Below, one piece after another: positions 12,301 to 23,122 of a DNA stretch of 64,000 bases (position 1 is the stretch's first letter; the number at the start of each line of letters is the position of its first letter). The DNA is taken from assembly GCF_035083965.1 (NCBI RefSeq), contig NC_089731.1, positions 2,147,001 to 2,211,000 of the forward strand. The letters are read 5' to 3'. The stretch comes from Branchiostoma lanceolatum. Its lineage: Eukaryota > Chordata > Leptocardii > Amphioxiformes > Branchiostomatidae. The notes under the pieces were generated by a model. The model worked only from the letters and a program-made list of their open reading frames with translations. It ran no database searches and was not told the DNA's origin. Both the position numbers and the translations under genes were made by a program.

Positions 12301-15300
12301 TGTGTCCCTGTTTACTTGTTTTGTGTACCTGTGAGAGCCTTCTGTCCGCGTATTGTTTGTGCATGGCGGGCTCAGTAACGGCTCGCAACATCTTCTGCAT
12401 CTCCTGCAAGGCGACATACAAGTACACATGTTTAAGAATCAAACAGTATTGTACGAAGCAAATTCAGTATGAAGGTCAGGCGTTGATTTCAGAGTAATGT
12501 GAGTTCGTGCTATACAGTAGTAATCGGGCGTATCGTGTTTGTAATAGAGAAAGAAAGAGAAACGAATCTCGTGGATGGAAAATCGACTGACCTCTCTAGG
12601 CAATTTGTGATCCGACTCCGTTTCAGGTACGTATTCGGATCTGTTGGAAGCAAAAAATAGATTAAAACATCATGAAAGAACAGAAATTCGGGAGAGGGAG
12701 ACTCGGTCCAGACAACTGATGTTGCCGAAATAAATCTCACCTATACGATATGAAAAACAGTGTGAAAACGACTCAAGTCTAACATTCGTATGCAGCCCGA
12801 AATATCAAGTCCATCAGCTAACTCAGTGACTAGCTCACCTATCGTCCCCGGTCGTCTGCAGTTCCGACTCTCCAGACTGGACGGTAAGGCCCCCTAACGC
12901 CGCCTGGATCCGCTGGATGAAAACAGCTTCTCGCTCTGAAAGAAATAGAAATTGCAATGCATCTTTAAAGTTCTTATAAAGCTGGTATTTGTGACGTTCA
13001 GTTAAAGGTAAGGAATCAGACAATAGAAATACATTTACCTCCTTTAACTTTTAATTTTCAAGATGTGATAGCAGATTCTTCAGTAGACTGTCCTTCATCT
13101 TCACTGCTTCTCCTTGCCGTTTTTAACTTATTAGAAAACAATAAGGAATCAGGCAAGCAAAAGACACCTACCTCTGCCTTCCCCATCTCCTTTAGCTTTA
13201 GCCTCTTCTTTAAAATACGGCAGGATTTCCTTCAGTTTTATCGCCTCTTCTTGAATTTGATAACCTCTTAGGAATTAATAAGTAATCCGATGATTGAGAG
13301 GTACCTACCTCCGCTTTCCCCGTCTCCTTTAACTTTAGCCTCTTCTTCAAGATACGGTAGAATGTCCTTGAGCAGACCGTCCTTCAGTCTAAGTGTATCT
13401 CCCTGTCCCTCCGCGAACTTCTTCCAGGCGTCTCTCTCCCGGATGGTTCTCTCCAACAGCTCCGATAGTTCGTTCCTGTTCGCCTTCGGACTGATGGAAA
13501 CCTGCAATGGTAGTGATTAATGAGAACGTTTATTGCAAGTTCTTGCCCGTAGGCTAATTGCAGGTACATGTAACATGAAAGGACGGACAGGACAGACAAT
13601 TAGTAACAATATAGCATGTGGCTATTCTAGTCTAAATACTGACACTAAATTCTAACTTAGTTGGTTTGACTTATTTTTCCAAGACAGTGGAAGACGTATG
13701 ATCCCACTTTTTCTGCAATGATAATGGTTAATGATCTCTTTTCTTGATTACAATGGTGGGGTTCAAAACCTGGTCAATTTGTCTCGTAGTATCTCGTAGT
13801 AAAATGACGCCATGACAATTCGTGGATGGAAGAAGAACAGGTACTATACCAGTAGACTCAAGGCCCCAACTTTGCCAATTACTGTGGTATTGAGGTCACC
13901 TGAATTAGTACCAAGTATATATAGTATTCTGGAACACATTTCAATATAGTAAAATACGATAAGATGCAACACAATACAATAACAGAGCACAACATTTTCA
14001 GGGAAATACATGTATCATGAAATACACAATACAATGCTTCCAATACGTAACAGTATAACCAACTACCTTCTTGCAGGACTGTGCGAAGTTCAGGGTTGAT
14101 ATGTTCTCCAGTATGCTGCCGCTGTTCCTGTCGCAGGTCGCTACTATGACCGTCTGTGACGTCCCGTCCAGACAATGCTTCAATAGCTTGGTCAGTACGC
14201 TCTCCCTGTACGGCACGTGTTTCCCCCTCTTTCTGTGCGACAGCGCGGCGACCACGCGTTTGAGTGTGTAGAGACTGAGGCGGATTTTCCTGCCCTCCGC
14301 TCGCGTGAGGTCTGAGAGCGCCGCATCATCCTCGGTCTCGCTACCCGCCAGGTCTACCATAAACAGGCTGGCTGGAAGGTGGAAGAATCATAGAATTGTG
14401 TATTGAAAATTAAGAAAATAAAGTTCTCAATACAAAACCTTTAAAAGAATATCTTCCTGGGAAGGCGACATAGATCATAGAAAGTGTATTGAAAACATGA
14501 AAATAAAGATCTTTACATGCAACCTAAAATATGCCATCCTGTCTGATTTTTGGCAACTTCTCACGGCCTGAGTGCACTCTACCTGTACTGCTCCTTGTCG
14601 CATGGCGGCGTTGCGGCAAGGAAGCGGTCCCAAGCGTGACTGAGTCTATATTACCCTTGTCTCTGTATTGCAACTTATTTAACAGGAGATAGTTACTTCA
14701 ACGATTTCGGATATAGTTTGACAACTTAAAGATAGCCTTCTCATTGGACAATTTTGCTGTAAATGAATACCTGCTCTGTCCTGCCTGACCAGCGGTTGTT
14801 TTGAGGCCTCCCATTGGACGGTTTTGGTCTGAATGACGTCCATCTGGATTATCATGTGGGAACGAGAGCTGCGCTGGTTCCGCTTCGTCCTCTGCTCGCG
14901 CCGTGACCTTGAAAGAACAAAAAAAGAAACAAAATGGCGACGCCGTGACCTTTATGTTTCATGAATTCAACTTTGCCGTGACTCGTAGGAATGAGGAAAT
15001 AACTACGTTTGAAGCTGTACCTCCCTTTTTATACCGAAATATAATGTTTAAGTGCTACCAAAGTTTGCCCTTGAACTTTTGGAACACTAGAATGTTTTGG
15101 TAATGATCTATGAGTCGGCGGCAATGGCGTCTCACAACGTTCCACTCGCCCCGTCAGGCATACAACAGATATGCAAATTAACCTGAAATTTGATCCTGAT
15201 AAAGTGAGACCCACAGGATAAAAACTATCAATGTTGAGTAATGAAATTTGATCATGATAATGTGGCAATCGAAGAGTCAAAATGAACAAGCTTGAGTAAT

Positions 15301-15776
15301 GACCTTGCGGCAGCCCGTAGAACTGTCATGGCGGCCTCGGCACGCAGCACGTAGTGGTTGGTGATGCCGTGCGGGTAGAACGAGCCTCTCTTGTCAGGAC
15401 CCCGGATGTCCAGACTCTTACCTGTGTTCGCACTGAACAGGTCGTACACCTGAGGAGAGGGCAAGAGGTGGAAAACAAAGTTAAGTTCATCTTTGATTTG
15501 TAAACGAGAATCAGAGAGAGTGAGACATCATAATCAATGTAACTTCAATCCATCGAAGTTAGTAAAGATACAGAGCACACACACGCGCGCGCGCGCGCGC
15601 GTGCACACATACACACTCACTCACACACACACACACACACATACACACATACACACGCACAAACTCAAACACATACACACACAGACACAAAAACTTTCTT
15701 CCTCTCATTCAATTACGCATACACACACAAACACAACGCGCACACGCACATTAACATATTCACGCACAAAGTGAGT

Positions 15777-15821
<45 letters not shown>

Positions 15822-17892
15822 TCCTACCTTCTCTATGTAGACCTCATACATATGGACATCAACATTTCTGTTCTATTTGTCCTGCTCCATCCTATCACTC
15901 ACAAACAAACATACAAAAAATAGACAAACAGTTTACATCTGGTCGAAAAAGGAGAGATAGGGGGAAAGAGAGAGAGAAATAAGCATACTAACAACCGAAC
16001 AGCTTACTTTTTCCATATACACCTCATACACCAGCATGTGTATGTCCACCGTGCGGCTGGGGTCCGCCTGCTCCAGGCGTTCCTTCACCGCGAACATGTG
16101 CACCAGCGTGCGGGGCACCAGGCCCTCCGACGCCGCCGGGTCCTCCTGACTGCGCGCGGCCTGCTCCGGACCCAGCAATGTGTAGGTCTTACCCGAGCTC
16201 GTGTGGCCTGAGAGAAAAATATGACAGATTTAAAGGAAATGTAGAGAAGCTGAAGTACTAGCACTGGTCTTACTGTGGGCTGCCTGTTCCGCGTTCCTGC
16301 AACGTGTAGGTCTTACCCGAGCTAGTGTGGCCTGAGAGACGGAGCTTGAAGGCAATTAAGCACCATCACTGGTCTTAATGTGAGCCGCCTAATCCATATC
16401 AAGTCAAGTCCAGGACAAAAGATACAAAAACCCAAAGTTCTGCTGCAGTACCAAAGTCACACACCAGAGGGCCCAACATTGTCGTTCGTCTTTCTAAACA
16501 CCCACCGACATAATACCAAATATCATCACAATGCATCCAGAGTTTCGTAAGTTATGCTGACTACGAATATGCAGAAACACAAACAGACAGAAGGACAAAT
16601 AGACACACAGACGGACAAAAAAACTCAATTTTTCATGGCGGTAACAAAAACAGTGTTACTATTAGTCCTCTCTAGTCACAATCATCAAAGACTAGAATTC
16701 ACTCGCAGGTAGGTTCTTGTAAACTACATCCCTTAGATCGAGTTCGACACAAATCTTATAGAAAAATGTATGTCTGTTTACCATAGCAGAGCACGCAGCC
16801 GTTGACCCCCTGGAACACCCTGCCGACCAGGTCAGCACCGGTGGCGTCATACACGTCCTGTTGACTACTGTCCTCCAGAAACACCTGAGGAGAAAAAGTT
16901 ACATTAATTAATGGGTAAGGTTAGGGAAAAAAACACGTCAAATTGTACCTAAGGACCCTCTTCCATAACGTCACCGTTACCCTGGCACAGGCGATATCTA
17001 TTTGTAACATTCCACTTAGGATGAAAACGTTCCAAACAGACTCTGTATAGCTTTTCTTGAACGCGTTTTATGAGACGTAATCATTCTGGCGTTTGTGAGT
17101 CTATTCTTATATACAACTTTTCCTTAAAGGACTTCTTTTTTAATAGACGCTATCAACATTATATCACATTCTTAACGTTTTGATAAACAAAATGCAAAAA
17201 TTCTTAATGCAAAAACATTAAGACGACTTACTCTAGATCTGTCGAAAGAGTTTCTCCTTGTCCTCAGAGACGCTATAATCATTCTGACACTAATTATTTA
17301 TAATGTCATGTGAAAGAATACAACTTACTCTGTCGAAGGAGTAGAGTTTCTCCTTGAATGACTTGTCCTCCGACACCTCTATAGTCTCTTTGCTGGGCCG
17401 GACCACGCCGATGGTCGTCCTGTTGTCGTGAACTGTGACCTTCTCGGGCTCTGTGGAGGTGCTTGTCGTCTGCGCATGCGGGCCTCTCATGCGCACAACC
17501 ACGCGGAGGTTGTCTCTCTTTCCACCTATCAATCGATACATCAACCAATCAATCAATCAATTCAATTGACTCAAAGTAAATGAAATATTCACCAAACCCA
17601 CCAAGAAAAAACCCGTCAGTTTCTACAGTGCCAACGAATTGGACGGTGTGACATTTTAATGAATGGATTAGACCTTTATTGTACACATATACCCACTGGG
17701 TTAAGTACAGGTCACAGCAAAAGAATAGTACATGTATACAGATACATCGATATTATATTGTCAGATTTGCATTCTATTACAAAATGGTACCGGTGCTCAT
17801 CTTCTGCTCGTCGTATATTATCAATACTCAGAATGAAATCAGACTGAAAGGTACCTACCTACAGTAACCGGTCTGTTAGCACTGGCAGTCAT
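9257..17892 (-). CDS. Divergent kinesin motor protein
   Basis: Exons in transcript order: 17911-17859 (ATG at 17892), 17525-17329, 16884-16782, 16207-16008, 15449-15304, 14907-14771, 14371-14067, 13501-13309, optional 13264-13172, 12935-12839, 12640-12592, 12403-12329, 11872-11784, 9817-9708 and 9387-9257. All phases match and a TAG closes the frame at 9257, giving 652 residues with the optional exon or 621 without. The N-terminal motor (about residues 18-374) opens with KRDNLRVVVRMR. It has a P-loop GHTSSGKT at about 112-119, switch I NQRSSRSH at 237-244 and switch II DLAGSE at 279-284, so ATP hydrolysis on microtubules is plausible. Oddities: SSGKT replaces the usual GSGKT, the usual INKSL reads IRLSL, and the loop before it is rich in Asp and Glu. 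The tail is short: a brief helical neck and charged, Pro/Ala-rich ends, with no long coiled coil. I cannot place it in a named KIF family. The final two exons are the least certain. Confidence 0.85.
9560..9670 (-). mobile_element. Short LINE 3' end related to the 22.6 kb element
   Basis: CTGTATCTATACAGTCGGTA followed by TAACTGCC, CCAGCTTCG and GAACGACCTGTCAC matches the ends of the two longer copies. No coding remains. Confidence 0.5.
9848..10445. repeat. Flanking direct repeat around the LINE remnant
   Basis: TACAGTACACATCTTGAAAA, GCTCACGGTGGGTTTAT at 9853-9910 recurs at 10388-10445 (ATACAGTGTGCATCTTGAAA, GCTCACGGTGGTTTTAT). The two copies bracket the LINE at 10021-10380. They are about 60 bp long and clearly diverged. 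Confidence 0.6.
10021..10380 (+). mobile_element. 5'-truncated LINE with reverse-transcriptase C-terminal tail
   Basis: A 115-codon open frame reads YPRMLRAVLNKSWKHHPTKV, RRARFAGHSYRNKDELVSEL, GRPRRTYIDQLAGD and DRSDWRKRV, the typical post-RT end of RTE/CR1-like ORF2 proteins. It stops and passes directly into an ATGATGATGAAG tail, as RTE-like elements do. It sits in a kinesin intron, in the opposite orientation to the gene. Confidence 0.75.
11320..11470 (+). repeat. Possible SINE body
   Basis: GGTCGCAGTCCTTCGGACGG, GACGTTAAGCCG, then TGTGCTTGTCGAAAAGAGCT and CGGTACAATGAACCTG resemble a short dispersed repeat. No second copy occurs in this window, so the call is weak. Confidence 0.35.
13039..13112 (-). 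pseudogene. Third, broken copy of the kinesin neck exon
   Basis: A third copy of the same half-exon with AG and GT borders. It reads EAVKMKDSLLKNLLSHLEN and then meets an in-frame TAA. Its 74-nt length also changes the phase. It is either a dead exon or, if used, a poison or alternative terminal exon. Confidence 0.5.
13172..13264 (-). CDS. Tandem duplicate cassette exon of the kinesin neck
   Basis: Exactly 93 nt between AG and GT signals, phase 1 in and phase 1 out, so it can be included or skipped without breaking the frame. It encodes YQIQEEAIKLKEILPYFKEE and then AKAKGDGEGR, clearly related to LLKDILPYLEEEAKVKGDGE in the preceding exon. The reading frame is open and most changes are conservative, which suggests a usable alternative or additional exon. 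Whether it is spliced in is inference. Confidence 0.6.
13309..13501 (-). CDS. Kinesin neck/linker exon
   Basis: Follows the motor core in phase 0 and ends in phase 1. It encodes a helical, charged stretch (NELSELLERTIRERDAWKKF) and then GLLKDILPYLEEEAKVKGDG. Two diverged copies of its second half follow at 13264-13172 and 13112-13039. Confidence 0.85.
14067..14371 (-). CDS. Kinesin exon 7: switch II and relay helix
   Basis: Encodes SLFMVDLAGSETEDDAAL, then RKIRLSLYTLKRVVAALSH, HVPYRESVLTKLLKHCLDG, and ILENISTLNFAQSCKKV. These match the conserved end of kinesin motors (DLAGSE, the HVPYRxSKLTRLL-type microtubule contact, and the STLxFAxRAK-type end). The highly conserved INKSL is IRLSL here. 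Confidence 0.92.
14771..14907 (-). CDS. Kinesin exon 6: switch I exon
   Basis: Encodes NQRSSRSHMIIQMDV, matching the kinesin NxxSSRSH switch I that senses the gamma-phosphate. The exon is in phase with its neighbours (phase 2 in, phase 1 out). The following residues, IQTKTVQWEASKQPLVRQDR, form a short insertion before the switch II exon. Confidence 0.9.
15575..15820. repeat. CA/CG and GA microsatellites
   Basis: A mixed (AC)n and (GC)n tract at about 15575-15760 and a pure (GA)n of about 38 bp at 15780-15818, in the kinesin intron after the P-loop exon. Confidence 0.9.
16008..16207 (-). CDS. Kinesin exon 4: P-loop exon
   Basis: Reads G-HTSSGKTYTLLGPEQ and ends with the strand VDIHMLVYEVYMEK, phase 1 in and phase 0 out. 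GHTSSGKT is the nucleotide-binding loop of the motor. Diverged partial copies of this exon's two edges lie on either side (16292-16341 and 15829-15870), described separately. Confidence 0.9.
16292..16341 (-). repeat. Duplicate of the P-loop exon 5' edge
   Basis: A copy of 16174-16213, including the acceptor CTCTCAG and the codons for HTSSGKTYTL, placed upstream of the true exon. It reads GHTSSGKTYTLQ and then leaves homology. A fragment resembling the same exon's 3' edge (YEVYIEK followed by GTAGGAAG) lies at 15829-15870 on the other side. Confidence 0.65.
16400..16660 (-). repeat. Dispersed repeat, copy 1
   Basis: GTTCTGCTGCAGTACCAAAG, CACACCAGAGGGCCCAACAT, TACCAAATATCATCACAATG and the closing AGACAGAAGGACAAATAGAC match 38080-38300 in the same orientation, and 20150-20440 and 20720-20990 inverted. 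Confidence 0.65.
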
Positions 17893-18309
17893 GGTACCTC
17901 TAACAGTGATCCTGAAAAATAAGATTAATACAGTCTTGGCTACAACAAAATCATTCAATGACTACGCTACATTTGAGATGTCACTGGATGTTGTTACATG
18001 AAGGTTTTTCTTAGTTAACTAGTCACAAAATAACCATACCTAGCCCACATGCTTTATGCACAACATTGATCAATATTCGCTTCTCAAGTGTTAGGAAAAG
18101 ACTGTAGATAGAACACGTTTCATTGATTAACTTTCATAAAAATAACTTGACGTCTTGACCCAATACTGTGTTCCCCTCTTCTTTACACAAGGTTCCTCAA
18201 AAAATAACAGTTTCTAAGCCAACTTGTTGACCTTCTATCGATCTCTATTTCCCATTTAAGAAAAACGCTGCTAAGCAAGTGAGACTCACTACAGCCAAAT
18301 ATCACTCAC

Positions 18310-19250
18310 CTGAAAATGGCTACTGAAATGGTAACCAAGTTGGGTAATCATAATTTCATATTTTATCCAGTGTTTCTGAAATGTCCACACATTTTCTACA
18401 AATAACATCGCAAGACGGCTTGTTGACCCATTCCTCTATTCACGCACGTCACAAATCGATCTGACATTCAGGAAAGAAAACACCGAAGACAGCATGAAAT
18501 AACCTTGTTTGCAAACGGCTGACCTACATACAGGAGACTTTCCGAAATGACTCAATGTTTTCACCCTGTGATTTTGTTTCGCTCCGAGTTGTTACAAAAA
18601 TAACGGCAAAATAACTTCCGGCATCCCTTCTTGTTTCACCCCTCCATTCTACACATTGCAGCTGGATATTCACTGAAAGAATTTAACAAAAGAAAGAGCA
18701 AAAGAGTGAAAGTCACAAACGACTCACCTACACGAAACTTGTCGAAATGATTTCAATTGATGTTTTCAGTCCGTGTTTTCTTTTCTTCGCAGGTGTTACA
18801 AAGATAACTTCCGGTACATCGCCTTGTTTGACCTCTCCTTGCAGATAGACTTTCACTGAAAGAATTCACCGAAAAAAGAGCGAAAGCTCAAAATAAGTGA
18901 AAGTTAGAATCGACTTACCTACACGAGACGAGATGAGTTCATGTTTTCAACCTGTGTTTTTGTTTCCTTTCTCTAGGTTGTTACAAAAGAAACTTCCGGT
19001 ACTCTAACCCCTCCATTCTACACATTCAAATTCGACGTTCAGTGAAAGAATTCGATGTGAAGAAATAGCAAATAATTAGAAATTAGTGAAAGCTACAAAC
19101 AACTTACCTACACGAGACTTGTCGAAACCATTTGATGTTTCCACCCAATGTTTTTGTTTCCTCACCTTAAGTTGTTACAAACACCACGTCTCCAAGACGG
19201 CTTGTTCGCCCTAACGACCCATCGAGCGCCGCACTCCACGTCGTCTTACC
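18310..19250 (-). repeat. Tandem array upstream of the kinesin: possible multiplied first exons
   Basis: About five related units of roughly 190-214 bp. Boundaries fall at 18310, 18524, 18728, 18919 and 19108, with another donor at 19250. Read on the minus strand, every boundary is a good 5' splice site: TGTAG followed by GTGAGT, GTAAGT or GTCAGC in the inner units, and GAGAG followed by GTAAGA at 19250. The units share TGAAAGAATT, CTTCCGG and TTGTTACAAA blocks. The first coding exon downstream has a good acceptor (TTTTTCAG at 17912). The array could therefore supply alternative 5' untranslated exons, perhaps with a promoter each. No ATG is evident in the short stretches just before the donors. 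Confidence 0.55.
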
Positions 19251-20149
19251 TCTCGGCGTCTCCAGGGCAACAAGCCACTCCAAGACGTCTTGACCTTTGA
19301 CCCCACGCACACTTAAGACAAGGATGTTGTCTCAGGAGTTCTTAGCCACTCATCGAGGCGGGAAGGAGACTTGAACACCTCTCGTCTTACATCGTCTGGC
19401 AGAGATTGATGTAATTTCCACCACGCTTGATCTGATAAACAAAGCCAGTTGAAACTTAAGATGTACATAACAATTCTTACAATGTTTGGCAAAGAAAAAT
19501 AAAGAAAACATATTTAGATACATGAATTTAGAAACGGCGCTACATGTATACACATATATCATACCGTATATCTTCTATACAGTTTCACACACGGACCAGT
19601 CCTATATTAAGTTTTTGATTTTGAGACGGAATAATTCTTACAATGTGCGCCTACAAGAAAAATGTACAGATAATATCATTTAGAAATTCTCATATACACA
19701 CGTTTTCACATTGAGCTTTTACAATTCACCGTCTGGAATGATCCGTGGTCGCACGAAGCTTGTTACGTCTGAACATAATCCTTTTCCATAGCTGTACCAT
19801 TCAATGTAGCGTCTCTATAAGAACCGTTCCGCTACGGCTGCAGTGCTGCACCAGTAAGTAAAATAACGAAAACATGTATAGATATTTAGACAATGTGCTG
19901 TATTTTGTATACAGTTGTCTGACTATTCCTCCCACGTAGCTTCATTACGGCTACATGAACTATTCCCTGTCTTTGAAAGCGTAACAAGCTAGAACTTCGA
20001 AGATTCAAGGTAACAGAAAGTAATAATACTTCTTAGCTTTGGCAGATGTTCAGCAGGCAAATTAAATTCTGACTTTAATGCGGTGTCACATATGTCTTTG
20101 TCATCATGGTGCTTTGTACTAGCTGGCGGGGCAGCCATGGATTTTGTTC

Positions 20150-20440
20150 TCTCTCATATAACCGAACGAATAAGATAATATCTATTAGATAACGGTTTTC
20201 TTATTACCTCAATAAAAATGGGGGTATAGTTTTGGGAACGTGGACGTGTGTAGTTACGGTGGAAAATCTCAAGAACAGTTCAAGCGATTGAGATGATATA
20301 TGTATTTGATATGTAAGTAGGCGTTGTAAGCCTGACGTTGCAAGTTGACTTTGAGCCTCCTGGTGGCCATACTTGGTACTGCAGCAGAACTAGGACGTCT
20401 GGTTTTTCTATCCGTGGTCCTGGATATGCTGTGGTCTTCT
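20150..20440 (+). repeat. Dispersed repeat, copy 3
   Basis: GATATATGTATTTGATATGT, GAGCCTCCTGGTGGCCATAC and TTGGTACTGCAGCAGAACTA match the complement of the 16.4 and 38.1 kb copies. Confidence 0.6.
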
Positions 20441-20719
20441 TGTTTTGTACATCACTCTTTGCTTGTTGGGTACTGGTTCTAAGGTGAAGGTTCCTCAACT
20501 AAAGCGGCGAAGGGAACGGACTAAACCTCAGCATTTGTGGTTCAAGTATTCTTACGAAAATGTGTTGGGAGTCAAGAGCGAACTTGATACACGTTCTTAC
20601 ATTGGAACTCATGTGCAAGAGTTGTTCACGGACGACACGGTACGCACGTTTGTAGCTAAGGAGGGTTTTGTCGCTAGGACCGTGGCACGCTTTAACACAA
20701 CGACGGAAAATTCAGATTG

Positions 20720-20990
20720 GAGTCCATTTCATTTTTACCTCAATGAAAAATGAAGGTATTGTTTTGTGTTTGTCTGTCTGTGTTTTTGTGTTTCTACACA
20801 TTTGAGGTAGCATAACGTAAGATGGTCTAGATCTAGTTGTGATGATATTTGATACGTGGGTAGGTCTTGTGAAGACGAAAGGCAAGGTCGATTTTGGGCC
20901 ACCTAGCAGCTTTTGTGTGACCTTGGTACTGGAGCAGAACCTCCGGTGTTTGTATCTCTTGTTATGGACATGCTATGATTTTAATTTTTG
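20720..20990 (+). repeat. Dispersed repeat, copy 4
   Basis: GATATTTGATACGTGGGTAG, GGGCCACCTAGCAGC and CTTGGTACTGGAGCAGAACC follow the same order as copy 3. An intervening frame of 102 codons (20445-20753) lies between the two copies. Confidence 0.6.
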
Positions 20991-22558
20991 GGCGACAGAT
21001 AGCTTCTAATGTAAGAAAAAAGTGGTGTAGGTTTGGACCCCCTTGCAGCTTGCTTTTGTTATGAAAATACGATTACTACACTCGCTTCTTCAATATTCTC
21101 AGTCTTAGACTCGTTTCAAGTGCTCAGAAGTTTGATTTGTCCATCTCGAATGATTTCGTTACATCTTTTTGGCATCTGTTTTTTTATTTTATTTTTATTC
21201 TAGGCTTCATACGCAAATGTGTCGCACAAAGGGAAAATCTGCGAGAAATTCGCAAAGTAGTCGCAACCAGAGGCGGCCCAGTGAGAGATACCCGCTTTAG
21301 GGAACTCGGTGAAGTTATTAGAGCTGACTTCACAGACACAAACTCGCAGAACTAATGGGAAAAGTTTCCTCGCCGCGAGCAGCTCACCTGAATAGACCAA
21401 CCTTCAAACCAAACATCAAGGGACGGGCGACACGGGACTGTGTGTTCGTCTCTAATTACAACCGCTGTCGCCGACAATCCCGGCAAAAATAAATCTGCTT
21501 TTGGACGCTCTTTATCTTTTCTGCGCGGCTTGCGGGGCGAACGCAGCGCGAGGCTCGCACAATGCACCCTAACGAACGGGCTAATTGGTTAACTACGGAA
21601 CCAGCAGACAGACGCAGGTTCTGGGCGCGTGGCCGGAAAACATCGTCAAGCGGACAAAAAACCTTCGTCATGGCGTGTAACCCTATCCGCAGCACTGCTA
21701 TAGCATATAGAAACTACAAACGTACAAAACAACCATAAAGACGCCCCGACCCCCGGTTTTTAGCAGTCTGCTGATCTGGTCCGGGCTTCACTCGCACACT
21801 GGTCTGCTCCGTGGCGCAGTTCGGGCTCCACACTTCTTCAGAGTAAGAATAACGTACTTCTGTCCGGTAAGGGAGCTTCTTTTTCGTTCTCCAAGTTTAG
21901 ATCACATAGTTTATCCCTTTGCGAAGGAAAACGTATTGTTATTCGTAGTGAATTGGGAGGTAATGTATTTTATTTAAAAGATTTGAAAACGCGTTCTACC
22001 TAGATCCTGCGAACTATGGAAGAATGAAACCTGTCCGGCCATGAAATACGCGCACAGGCCTCTTCTTCATTAGAAGAGAAAAACGCACCATGTGAGCAAA
22101 TAATGCTTGGAGATGATATGTGCAGGGCTTAGCTAAGTTCTAAAGTCGTTAAATATATGACTGAATCAGTTCCAGCGAAACTGATGTGTTACCCTGAATG
22201 ACAGCACTACTAGCTGGTCCTGAGCCTCTTTTTTTGAGCGGCTTGTTAAGTCGATTGTATATTCAGCACCAAGGACAGAACCGAAACATCATTCAGATGA
22301 GTAAAGATAGAGCAGTTATCTTCTGATGAGATTAAGAATGATGCTTTTTCGTGTTGCTGTTAATGCTGTATTTACTCCGTGCAAGGCCAAGAGACCACTT
22401 TTGGCGCTGAACTAAGTTAATGGGAGATATAGGGTACTACTAGTATTATAGCCCGCTAGGAGTTGATGGTGAACGTTGGATTGAAGGTTGTGGATTTGAT
22501 TCGTGGAGAGAGTTCTATGTAAGAGAGAGAGAGAAAGAGAGAGAGAGCTCAGTAATAT

Positions 22559-23122
22559 TTCTGTATCTGTATCTGTATCTATATAGCCGGTATAACCGCC
22601 ATTAGGCGTAACACACCAGCTTCGCAGGCACGCGGCGCGGCAGCTGGTTATATTACACCGAACGGTCTGTTATACCTAGTCTTTGCATATCCGACTGCAA
22701 CCGTTCTTTAACGCTACTTAGTGAAGATGCTCCTACAGTATTTGATGACAACGAGTTCCATTCTACTATGGTGCTCGGAAAATAAGATTTGTTGAACACA
22801 TCAATCCTTGGCTGATAACTCCGGTATTTCCGTCCGTAGAAATAAGCTTTTGCTGTATTTCGGCTCGCGTTTTTCAGGCAAAGCACACCGTGTCAACCCG
22901 ACTCTTTTCCATACGTGCGTGTTGCGGTCTTTTGCACGTAGTCGTTTTATAACGTCTCCTCCGAAAGATACGTACTTGCAAGCCGTAACTAGCTCTGGAT
23001 CCGCGGAATATGGCAAAGCAGTGGGGTCTTTTCCCGCTCACGCCACGGTGGCAACTTGAGTCTGTTATGCCAGGTTCATGAAGTCCAGTCAACAAACCCT
23101 CTGACAAACAGACGTTTTTCAA
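22559..23122 (-). mobile_element. Decayed CR1-like LINE fragment with 3' microsatellite tail
   Basis: On the minus strand the 77-codon frame at 22886-22653 reads RIDVFNKSYFPSTIVEWNSL, the conserved end of CR1/jockey-type reverse transcriptases. Upstream frames (23122-22801) are broken by shifts. It ends in a run of GATACA-type repeats at 22559-22585. Related 3' ends lie at 36375-36660 and 9560-9670. Confidence 0.7.

Larger units (their letters stand above)
19345..22550. other. Intergenic region without recognised gene
   Basis: Contains dispersed repeats (20150-20990) and a GC-rich stretch at 21500-21860 with a TTCAGA-GTAAGA donor-like site near 21842 (plus strand) that could belong to an upstream exon of the peptide gene. 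No supported coding exon was found. Confidence 0.5.

Noticed and set aside
15493..15774. 93-codon His/Thr-rich ORF
   Set aside because: Translation of the CA microsatellite.
20445..20753. 102-codon plus-strand ORF
   Set aside because: Lies between two copies of a dispersed repeat, resembles no family I know and lacks supporting splice context.
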